This document shows, piece by piece, positions 1 through 4,540 of a stretch of DNA of 6,860 nucleotides (positions are counted from its first letter, which is position 1; each line of letters begins with the position of its first letter). The notes below the pieces were generated by a model that was not told where the DNA came from, made no database searches, and saw only the letters and a list, made by a program, of their open reading frames with translations. Source of the DNA: Clostridia bacterium (GTDB taxonomy: Bacteria; Bacillota; Clostridia; Christensenellales; Borkfalkiaceae). A program made the position numbers and the translations under genes. The stretch covers positions 1 through 6,860 of the forward strand of contig JAIEAS010000059.1 in assembly GCA_029071285.1 (NCBI GenBank), given 5' to 3'.

Positions 1-1
1 T

Positions 2-121
2 ATCGGATGGGTGTTCGGATATTGCAAATATTTTATAAAAGACTGCTCGCTGTTGTCGCTTATTATAGCACACGGACTATATGATTTTTCCTTAGTGCTT
101 TTAACTTGCTTTATGTTATAA
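2..121 (+). CDS. C-terminal end of a PrsW/CPBP-like intramembrane metalloprotease (partial)
   Basis: Only the last 39 codons of this plus-strand gene lie in the window; it is open from the left edge and stops at TAA 119-121. The visible peptide is hydrophobic, with a GWVFGY segment, a short polar linker (KDCS), then a membrane helix containing IIAHGLYDF. A histidine followed four residues later by Asp inside a helix (HxxxD) is the last metal-site motif of PrsW and CPBP/CAAX-type membrane proteases, and HGLYDF is especially common in PrsW-like proteins. Those enzymes cleave membrane-bound substrates such as anti-sigma factors. The other catalytic motifs lie outside the window, so the assignment rests on one motif. 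It converges on the minus-strand block, with a terminator hairpin 20 bases downstream. Another polytopic membrane protein is possible. Confidence 0.55.
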   Translation: MGWVFGYCKYFIKDCSLLSLIIAHGLYDFSLVLLTCFML

Positions 122-140
122 CGGTATTGATACAAAAAAT

Positions 141-163
141 CCCCGAACGCTCAGCGTTCGGGG
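141..163 (-). terminator. Intrinsic terminator of the DUF368 gene
   Basis: A perfect 10-bp GC-rich stem (CCCCGAACGC at 141-150, GCGTTCGGGG at 154-163) encloses the loop TCA. Read on the minus strand, the hairpin lies 13 bases after the DUF368 stop codon and is followed by ATTTTTT, the classic rho-independent layout. On the plus strand it is followed by CTTAAATTTT, so it may also end the partial gene at 2-121, more weakly. Confidence 0.9.
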
Positions 164-176
164 CTTAAATTTTATA

Positions 177-1079
177 TTAATTTAAAAGTTTGGGTTTTTG
201 TTTGCTATCGGCTAAACTGCAAATGGTGTACGCCGCGATAATTCCCGCTATGCAAAGTATCGCACCCGCGGCAATCTGTATGCTGTCAATGGGAGCGGTG
301 ATAAACTCGTTCGTCATAAAAATGGCGGGGATAGAACCGAGCACAAAGCCGAATATAGCCCAGCCCGTGCCGCGAGGGAACTTCTTCATTAAAAACTTCA
401 TTAACTTTGCAATGGTGAAGAACCCGACCACAAGCCCAACCGCAAACAGCGCAAGAACCAGAACCGAGTGTCCGAAGTCTGTGAAAAGTGCGGATATGGT
501 GTCTAAAATGGGCTGATAATATCCGAAAATAAGTAGAAGCAGCGACCCGCTAACCCCGGGCACAACCAGCGCACACGACGCAACAGCCCCTATTAAAATA
601 AGTATAAAATACCCCCAAACGGGCATTTCCGAACTTAAATCTGCTTCAAGGTAAGGCATAACGCCTTTCACACCCAAAACCGAAATACAACCAAGCCCAA
701 CCACAACTAAAAACGGCAAAACCGATGAAATAATATCCGTTAATTTAAATCCGTTTTTACGCGTATCATTAAAAAGCTTGGGGAACGAGCCTATCATAAG
801 TCCGGCAAACAGCAAAATCGTCGGTATAGGCACGTATTTAATCGCGTATTTTAAGGGGAAAAACATCGCCGCAATTCCTATAAGCGCCCCTGAAACAATG
901 GGTAAAAGGAAGAAAAAGCTGTTTTTCAAATCCTTCCTTAAATCGCCTATTGCACCAATAAGCTTGTCGTAAACGTTAAAAAGAACGGCAATAGTTCCGC
1001 CGCTTACGCCGGGTATAATCATTGCAATTCCGATACCGGCGCCCAAGCCTAAATTTTTGAAAAATTCTTTAACTTTCAT
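177..1079 (-). CDS. DUF368 polytopic membrane protein, probable polyprenyl-phosphate transporter (PopT type)
   Basis: This 300-residue protein is almost entirely hydrophobic, with roughly eight or more membrane helices. It carries two copies of the DUF368 signature: IPGVSGG at residues 22-28 and VPGVSGS at 173-179. The repeat implies two related halves, consistent with an inverted-repeat transporter fold. Members of this family (PopT) have been shown genetically to recycle undecaprenyl phosphate across the plasma membrane for cell-wall and polymer synthesis; the function here is inferred from family membership. Length and N-terminus are usual. The ATG at 1079 is the only reasonable start, but no Shine-Dalgarno sequence precedes it (bases 1080-1095 are A/T only). 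The gene lies 75 bases downstream of the EFR1 gene on the same strand and could be read from that operon, from its own promoter, or both. Confidence 0.9.
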   Translation of the reverse strand: MKVKEFFKNLGLGAGIGIAMIIPGVSGGTIAVLFNVYDKLIGAIGDLRKDLKNSFFFLLPIVSGALIGIAAMFFPLKYAIKYVPIPTILLFAGLMIGSFPKLFNDTRKNGFKLTDIISSVLPFLVVVGLGCISVLGVKGVMPYLEADLSSEMPVWGYFILILIGAVASCALVVPGVSGSLLLLIFGYYQPILDTISALFTDFGHSVLVLALFAVGLVVGFFTIAKLMKFLMKKFPRGTGWAIFGFVLGSIPAIFMTNEFITAPIDSIQIAAGAILCIAGIIAAYTICSLADSKQKPKLLN

Positions 1080-1092
1080 ATTATTAATAAAA

Positions 1093-1098
1093 ATTATA
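1093..1098 (-). promoter_or_regulatory. Possible -10 box just upstream of the DUF368 gene
   Basis: The minus strand reads TATAAT here, a perfect -10 hexamer, only 13 bases before the ATG at 1079. The -35 candidate 17 bases away (TTATAA, 1116-1121) is poor. Transcription would begin about six bases before the ATG, giving a nearly leaderless mRNA. That would fit the missing ribosome binding site, but the surroundings are so AT-rich that a chance match is likely. Confidence 0.3.
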
Positions 1099-1125
1099 TG
1101 CTGAATTTAATCCGTTTATAATTAA

Positions 1126-1156
1126 TGCGCAACCGAAAAAGCTGCGCAATTTTTTT
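1126..1156 (+). terminator. Hairpin with T-tract, oriented as a plus-strand terminator
   Basis: TGCGCA at 1126-1131 pairs with TGCGCA at 1143-1148; one mismatch and a C-G pair extend the stem inward around the loop CGAAAAA. It is followed on the plus strand by ATTTTTTT. The orientation is opposite to both flanking genes. It could stop antisense transcription or shape the 3' end of the EFR1 message. Read on the minus strand it lacks a T-tract, so it should not fully block read-through into the DUF368 gene. Confidence 0.4.
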
Positions 1157-1173
1157 AAACGTAATCGTTTAAA
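1154..1173. repeat. Perfect 8-bp palindrome over the end of the EFR1 gene
   Basis: TTTAAACG (1154-1161) and CGTTTAAA (1166-1173) are perfect inverted copies around TAAT. They span the last codons (Asn-Asp-Tyr-Val) and the TAA stop of the EFR1 gene. Because the palindrome is partly coding, it may be fortuitous. With the adjacent TGCGCA hairpin it would give the message two stacked 3' hairpins. Confidence 0.4.
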
Positions 1174-2054
1174 TTTATACCGCCCTCTTTAAGCTTTTTG
1201 TCGACTTCGCGGTAGTACTTTTTGTACAGCTTGTAAATTCCTTTCGCGTGGTCGGGGACGAGGGGGAACTGAATAGTGTCGTCCTTTACAAGCTCTTCAA
1301 GGCGGTAACTGCCGTTCACTTTCCAGTACTTGAAAATGCCGACGTGAATCGCGTCCATAGGACATCCGAACGAGCAGCCCATACAAAGCACGCACTTATG
1401 CCCGAACTTGTACTTGCCGTCAACCTTTTGAATGTTGTTTTCGGGGCAGACGGCGGCGCACTTGCCGCATTCTATACACTTGTTGGTATCAACCTTGAAG
1501 GCGGGACCGTGAAAATGCGCAAACTTGCCTTCAATCCAGCCGATGGGAGCAGCGAAAAGAGTTCTGTACAAAGGTTTTTTAACCTTTTCGCGTCTGAAGC
1601 TTTCAAGCTCGTTGCAGTTGAGCTTTACGTACGCCTTTGCGTAAATCCACATCTGCTTCGCCATTGCGTCCGAGTGGCGGTAAATCATATTGTAGGGCAT
1701 AACGATATGCCTTTCAAGCAACACGTCGTAGCCCTTTTTTTGCAGAATTTTAATTAATTTTTGCGAAGAACCGTCGTTTATATGCAGCCCTTCGCCCGAG
1801 GATTTGAAAACGAACGCTCTGCGGTAGGCAACCGGCGGAAGCTTTTTGCAGAACTTAACGATAGGCTCGGGCGCCGAGAATGCGTGAATGGGATATCCTA
1901 TGCCCACGAGGTCGTACTCCTCGGGCGAGGGAAAATTTCCGCTCTTTTCGGATACGCGGTAGACGGTTACTTCCGCGTTTAGATATTTTTTATACAGCGA
2001 GGCAACCTTCAAGGTGTTGCCGGTGCCGGAAAAAACGTATAAAATTACTTTCAT
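1155..2054 (-). CDS. EFR1-type flavodoxin/2[4Fe-4S] ferredoxin fusion protein
   Basis: This 299-residue soluble redox protein has two parts. Residues 1-150 are flavodoxin-like: strand MKVILYVFSGTGNT at 1-14, whose SGTGNT loop (9-14) binds FMN phosphate, then YDLVGIGYPIH at 47-57. Residues 185-240 hold two complete 4Fe-4S motifs: Cys193, 196, 199 and 203, and Cys221, 224, 227 and 231 (CxxCxxCxxxCP, twice). This arrangement defines EFR1-family proteins of anaerobes, which are expected to pass electrons between FMN and iron-sulfur clusters; the partners and reaction are unknown. Its ATG (2054-2052) overlaps the TGA of the upstream epimerase-like gene as ATGA, so the two are probably translationally coupled and work together. 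All cluster ligands are present and the length is normal for the family. Confidence 0.9.
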   Translation of the reverse strand: MKVILYVFSGTGNTLKVASLYKKYLNAEVTVYRVSEKSGNFPSPEEYDLVGIGYPIHAFSAPEPIVKFCKKLPPVAYRRAFVFKSSGEGLHINDGSSQKLIKILQKKGYDVLLERHIVMPYNMIYRHSDAMAKQMWIYAKAYVKLNCNELESFRREKVKKPLYRTLFAAPIGWIEGKFAHFHGPAFKVDTNKCIECGKCAAVCPENNIQKVDGKYKFGHKCVLCMGCSFGCPMDAIHVGIFKYWKVNGSYRLEELVKDDTIQFPLVPDHAKGIYKLYKKYYREVDKKLKEGGINLNDYV

Positions 2055-3610
2055 TTTTTAATCAAAAAATCGTCTTCATCTTCTGAAAGCGGGTAGACGT
2101 CGTTCACCTCGCTCTCATCGTGCGTGATAAAGTAGACTTGTCCGTAGAAAGGAATGTCGGAAAGCTTCCCGTATTGCCAAGGCTTGGGCTCGCAGCAGTG
2201 CGGGCACCAGTAGCCGCCCTTTAATATCGTATAGGGCGAGGAGGAGAAAGCATGCCCCTCGCGGCACTGCCAGTCGATTTTATCATAAATTGAGCCTGCC
2301 TTATAGTCTTTTGCAAGGCACTTGCCGCCGCGGAACTGCGCCGCCTGTTGCAAATCCTCGAATTCCAGTTTTACAAGCGGTTTGCTCTCGTCGTAGCCGT
2401 GGTCCAGAAGGTAGGGCTTCGCGTTCTGGATATTTTTATATTCGTTGTAGTTTATTTCGGTACCGTCTGCAAGCTTGCCCTCGCATAAGAGGGGGAAGTT
2501 CTCCCACTTCGAGGGGATTTTGTTATAAGCTTCTCTGCCGCCGAAAAAGGCTTTAACTCTGCCCTCTTTGCCGTGTTTCAGCCAGTACATGGGCGAGTTT
2601 GTGTTTTTGAAAAGTCTTTGTATTGCAAATTTCGAGATGACGGAGGAGGGAACTATTGCGCCCAGCTTAAAGTAGCCGTACTTTTTGCCCATACGCTTCC
2701 AGAAGTCCGCGTTCGTTTCACTGCGGAATTCAAGCGCGTTTTCCAGATCGTCGCTGTCGTAAAACCAGCCGCCGTGGAAGTTTCGCGTAATATTCCAGTT
2801 GGGTTTAAAGAACTTTTTGGCGCCCTTGCCCATAAGCTTGAAGCCGTCGTCTATAGTTTCAAAGCCCGTGATACGGCAGGCTTCGCCGCCGCCGATGTTG
2901 TAAATTTTGTTCCAGAATCCGTCGAGTTCGCCCTTCGTGTCGCGCTCAACGAGGTTCTGGCAGAGCTTTCCGCTGTCGCGGTCTGTAACCCATTCGAGGG
3001 TGCCGTTCCACGTAGTGTGGAACATAAGCCCGTCTTTGAGGTTGTTTGCAAACATATACTTGTGCAGAACCGCGGTCTGGCGGAGCGAAACGAACTTCGT
3101 AAGTCCGCTTTCCAGAACGTAGCGTTCTGCTTTCAGTTTGAACAGCGAGTAGCAGTCGTAGTCGCTTGAAATCACGGGGTCGCCCACTCTAATCCAGCAG
3201 CTGGGATAGGTTCTGTCGCCGTACATAGCAACCGTTGCGATATGCACGAAGCCTATCTCGCGCCCGCTCGCCTTTACGGCGTCCACAAGGTTTTTGGTGC
3301 CTATATAGTTGCTTAAATAAGTGCCCTCGGGGTCGTGGTCTGACTTGGGCGGAATTTTTGACGCGCAGTTGAAAACGTAGTCGACGCCGTCGATAAGCTT
3401 TTCGCAGTCCTCGTATCTTGCGATACTGCCCTTGAAAGCTTCTATTCTCGACTTATATTTTTTAAAGGTTTTTTTAACGAACGAGGGGAGTTTCTTTTCC
3501 TCGTCGAAGAGTATACATTTAACGTAAAAATTTTCGGACGACTGCAAAAGGTGTAAAAGCACCTCGCCGCCCATTGCGCCGGAAGTTCCGGTCAAAGCTA
3601 TTTTTATCAT
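2051..3610 (-). CDS. Extended-SDR NAD(P)-dependent epimerase/dehydratase-like protein with C-terminal zinc finger
   Basis: This protein has 519 residues from the chosen start. Residues 1-330 are an extended short-chain dehydrogenase/reductase. ALTGTSGAMGG carries the GxxGxxG nucleotide-binding loop (Gly8, 11, 14), VFNCAS is at 79-84, Thr126 lies in the HIATVAMYG segment, and Tyr154-x3-Lys158 is the catalytic pair. Such enzymes act on nucleotide sugars, sterols or related alcohols; the substrate is not evident. Residues about 420-475 form a different domain: RGGKCL (427-432), Cys449-x3-His453, then WCPHC with Cys469 and Cys472. This pattern matches treble-clef zinc fingers (DUF4379-like) usually seen in DNA-associated proteins. 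The C-terminus is acidic. A longer frame reaches 3736, but the promoter at 3649-3678 lies inside that extension, and GTSG typically sits a few residues from an SDR start, so MIKIAL at 3610 is preferred. The ribosome binding site is AAGGA at 3622-3626, 11 bases away. Confidence 0.8.
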   Translation of the reverse strand: MIKIALTGTSGAMGGEVLLHLLQSSENFYVKCILFDEEKKLPSFVKKTFKKYKSRIEAFKGSIARYEDCEKLIDGVDYVFNCASKIPPKSDHDPEGTYLSNYIGTKNLVDAVKASGREIGFVHIATVAMYGDRTYPSCWIRVGDPVISSDYDCYSLFKLKAERYVLESGLTKFVSLRQTAVLHKYMFANNLKDGLMFHTTWNGTLEWVTDRDSGKLCQNLVERDTKGELDGFWNKIYNIGGGEACRITGFETIDDGFKLMGKGAKKFFKPNWNITRNFHGGWFYDSDDLENALEFRSETNADFWKRMGKKYGYFKLGAIVPSSVISKFAIQRLFKNTNSPMYWLKHGKEGRVKAFFGGREAYNKIPSKWENFPLLCEGKLADGTEINYNEYKNIQNAKPYLLDHGYDESKPLVKLEFEDLQQAAQFRGGKCLAKDYKAGSIYDKIDWQCREGHAFSSSPYTILKGGYWCPHCCEPKPWQYGKLSDIPFYGQVYFITHDESEVNDVYPLSEDEDDFLIKK

Positions 3611-3621
3611 TTCTTCTTCGG

Positions 3622-3645
3622 TCCTTAGCGGAAAATTCCGCCGAA
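3622..3645 (-). promoter_or_regulatory. Short leader with dyad and ribosome binding site of the epimerase-like gene
   Basis: Arms GCGGAA (3628-3633) and TTCCGC (3636-3641) form a 6-bp dyad with a 2-base centre, directly at the predicted transcription start (about 3642). It could be a repressor operator or a small hairpin. The Shine-Dalgarno AAGGA (minus strand, 3622-3626) follows immediately. In RNA, TTCGG (3645-3641) could alternatively pair with CCGAA (3621-3617), enclosing both the hairpin and the ribosome binding site. No regulator is identified. Confidence 0.4.
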
Positions 3646-3648
3646 AGT

Positions 3649-3678
3649 ATTTTAGCATAAAAACGCTATCTCTGTCAA
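3649..3678 (-). promoter_or_regulatory. Sigma-A-type promoter of the epimerase-EFR1 operon
   Basis: The minus strand shows TTGACA (3678-3673), an 18-base spacer, then TAAAAT (3654-3649), preceded by TGC, which makes an extended -10 (TGnTAAAAT). The -35 is a perfect match and the -10 is 5/6. Predicted transcription starts near 3642, about 32 bases before the ATG at 3610. This is the clearest promoter in the window and decides the start codon of the gene downstream. Confidence 0.8.
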
Positions 3679-3679
3679 A

Positions 3680-3700
3680 CGGTTGAAAAAGTTTAAACCG
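3680..3700. repeat. Small inverted repeat just upstream of the -35 box
   Basis: CGGTT (3680-3684) and AACCG (3696-3700) are inverted copies separated by 11 A/T-rich bases, abutting the -35 hexamer on its upstream side. The position suits an activator or repressor site, but five-base arms can arise by chance. Confidence 0.25.
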
Positions 3701-3750
3701 TCCTATCTTTGGCAATAATGGGAATAACCAAAGCATTTTAAATATTAACA

Positions 3751-3860
3751 GATTTTAAGGGCAAATTTTAGCTTATACTTCGTTAAAGTCCTTGACAATC
3801 CGTCCGTGGATTGCCTGCGGTCTTTGCCTCGTCTAATCTTAAAATTTGCTGCTTAAAATT
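3751..3860. other. Inner hairpin 1 of the inverted-repeat element
   Basis: Stacked helices within the element: ATTTTAAG (3752-3759) pairs with CTTAAAAT (3852-3859), and GCAAATTTTA (3761-3770) with TAAAATTTGC (3840-3849). After an internal loop, AAAG (3785-3788) pairs with CTTT (3822-3825), and CAATCC (3796-3801) with GGATTG (3808-3813) around the loop GTCCGT. The two lower helices total 18 bp and are separated only by a one- or two-base interruption. Confidence 0.6.
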
Positions 3861-3868
3861 GCGAAGCA

Positions 3869-3977
3869 CCTTAAACAGCGTATTTTTTAGCGATTTATGT
3901 GCGCGGGACGCGCAGTCATACAGAGACGTATTACAAGCGGCACGCGTGCGGAAAGCGCAAAAAAGCCGCGTTTAAGG
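3869..3977. other. Inner hairpin 2 of the inverted-repeat element
   Basis: CCTTAAAC (3869-3876) pairs with GTTTAAGG (3970-3977), GCG (3878-3880) with CGC (3967-3969), TTTTTT (3883-3888) with AAAAAA (3959-3964), and GCG (3890-3892) with CGC (3956-3958). At its tip TGCGCG (3900-3905) pairs with CGCGCA (3909-3914) around GGA. TATG (3896-3899) and CATA (3917-3920) extend that small stem past a two-base bulge. The region 3921-3955 is GC-rich, with a GCACGCGTGC palindrome at 3940-3949. Confidence 0.55.
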
Positions 3978-4004
3978 CTGATTAATATTTAAAATGCTTT
4001 GGTT

Positions 4005-4012
4005 AAAGGAGG
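4005..4012 (+). promoter_or_regulatory. Strong ribosome binding site of the first coat gene
   Basis: AAAGGAGG lies six bases before the ATG at 4019, a near-perfect Shine-Dalgarno sequence. Its first base is the last base of the 24-bp inverted repeat, so the right arm of the element ends exactly where the binding site begins. Folding of the long stem would leave the site exposed, while a downstream competitor pairing could hide it. Confidence 0.85.
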
Positions 4013-4018
4013 AACTAT

Positions 4019-4207
4019 ATGGCTGAAATTACAGCAAAAGAGCTCGGGCTCATTTCAGACGCACTTACTGAAGAAGCGCTTATTTGCAAAAAGGCGAGGG
4101 CGTACTCAAAGACTGTTACGGACGTGGACTTATCCGCTACGCTCACAAAAATTGCAGACGAACACGAACAGCGTTACAGCGCTCTGTTGGGGCTTTTGGG
4201 AGGTTAA
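4019..4207 (+). CDS. Small helical spore-coat-associated protein, partner of CotF-like protein
   Basis: This 62-residue soluble, probably all-helical protein has no signal peptide or membrane segment. The pattern is a first helix (ELGLISDALTEEALICKKA), a turn around residues 33-37 (TDVDL), then a second helix ending in ADEHEQRYSALLGLLGG. In Clostridia, short proteins with this ferritin-like two-helix pattern (E near helix 1, HxxxY/H near the end) are commonly encoded next to CotF-type coat proteins, and the spacing here (stop to next ATG, 3 bases) shows co-translation. A coat or inner-spore structural role is inferred from that partnership rather than from a known motif. The start is set by the strong ribosome binding site at 4005-4012. 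Confidence 0.75.
   Translation: MAEITAKELGLISDALTEEALICKKARAYSKTVTDVDLSATLTKIADEHEQRYSALLGLLGG
4198..4203 (+). promoter_or_regulatory. Ribosome binding site of the CotF-like gene
   Basis: GGGAGG overlaps the last codons of the upstream gene and lies seven bases before the ATG at 4211. This confirms that start and shows the two coat genes are read as one unit. Confidence 0.8.
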
Positions 4208-4210
4208 AAT

Positions 4211-4504
4211 ATGAAGCTTACTAAAATGGATTGCACGCTGAACGAAAAGGACACCCTTCTGGATATGCTTGACGCGGAAAAGCACCTTATGACCCTTTAC
4301 ACCACAGCACTTTTCGAGGGAAGCACCAAGTCGGTAAGGAAGAGCATTTCTGCCAACCTTATGGGTGTTGCGGAAAACCAGTACAACCTTTACACGCAGT
4401 TATCCTCGCGCGGATACGTAACTCCCGCGCCCGCAAAAAAGGATATGATAGACCAGGCAACGGATTCGTACAAAAAGCAGAAAAAAACTTTAAAAGCAAA
4501 TTAA
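4211..4504 (+). CDS. CotF-family spore coat protein
   Basis: This 97-residue protein matches the Coat_F (CotF) pattern along its length: LNEKDTLLDMLDAEKHLMTLY at residues 11-31, an acidic centre (TTALFEGSTKSVRKSI), a helix with AENQYNLYTQL, the characteristic aromatic turn SSRGYVTPAPA, and a basic lysine-rich tail. CotF proteins are small helical bundle proteins of the spore coat, so this gene is strong evidence that the organism sporulates or descends from a sporulating lineage. It follows the 62-residue partner by three bases. Expression would be expected late in the mother cell (sigma-E or sigma-K), but I found no clear site for those factors upstream. The family and length are typical, and no domain is missing. 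Confidence 0.85.
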   Translation: MKLTKMDCTLNEKDTLLDMLDAEKHLMTLYTTALFEGSTKSVRKSISANLMGVAENQYNLYTQLSSRGYVTPAPAKKDMIDQATDSYKKQKKTLKAN

Positions 4505-4510
4505 AAAAAA

Positions 4511-4534
4511 CGGCTCGCGATTTTTCGTGAGCCG
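4511..4534. terminator. Bidirectional intrinsic terminator between coat genes and apgM
   Basis: CGGCTCGCGA (4511-4520) pairs with TCGTGAGCCG (4525-4534), 10 bp with one G-U wobble on the plus strand, around a TTTT loop. Upstream A8 (4503-4510) becomes a T8 tract on the minus strand, making an excellent terminator for the luxS-ung-apgM operon. On the plus strand CTTTGATTATTT follows, adequate to end the coat operon, whose stop codon lies six bases upstream. Confidence 0.9.
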
Positions 4535-4540
4535 CTTTGA

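Larger units (their letters stand above)
3725..4005. repeat. 281-bp element bounded by perfect 24-bp inverted repeats (MITE-like or structured RNA)
   Basis: Bases 3725-3748 (starting TAACCAAAGCATTTTAAA) are the exact reverse complement of 3982-4005; the match ends at a mismatch on both sides. The 233 bases inside contain no convincing gene but do hold two long imperfect hairpins, 3751-3860 and 3869-3977. A single strand would therefore fold as a three-way junction with nearly every segment paired. The outermost bases are TA at each end, as expected if a TA target was duplicated by a Tc1/mariner- or IS630-type transposase acting on a non-autonomous element. The right end touches the Shine-Dalgarno sequence of the first coat gene. 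Alternatives are a structured 5' leader or an independent non-coding RNA. Neither strand matches an RNA family I recognise. Confidence 0.7.

Noticed and set aside
1248..1757. 169-codon open frame on the plus strand
   Set aside because: It is antisense to the EFR1 gene, whose two 4Fe-4S motifs and flavodoxin loop are unmistakable.
2573..3169. 198-codon open frame on the plus strand
   Set aside because: It lies wholly antisense to the well-supported epimerase-like gene and has no recognisable domain; it is a shadow of the codon bias on the other strand.
3611..3736. N-terminal extension of the epimerase-like protein by 42 residues to an ATG at 3736
   Set aside because: The extension would start inside the inverted-repeat element and upstream of the strong promoter at 3649-3678, and it adds residues before the Rossmann strand that SDR proteins do not have. 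An intermediate ATG at 3658 lies between the promoter hexamers.
3792..3820. TTGACA at 3792-3797 as the -35 of a coat-gene promoter
   Set aside because: The bases 17 positions downstream are CTGCGG, with no acceptable -10, and the hexamer lies inside hairpin 1.
3917..3925. CATACA as a sporulation sigma-E/K -10 site
   Set aside because: The downstream part of the consensus is absent (GAG follows), no suitable -35 is seen, and CATA is accounted for as an arm of a small hairpin.
3999..4214. Alternative plus-strand frame over the first coat gene
   Set aside because: It overlaps the coat-partner gene in another frame, starts inside the inverted repeat without a ribosome binding site, and its sequence is unrelated to anything I know.
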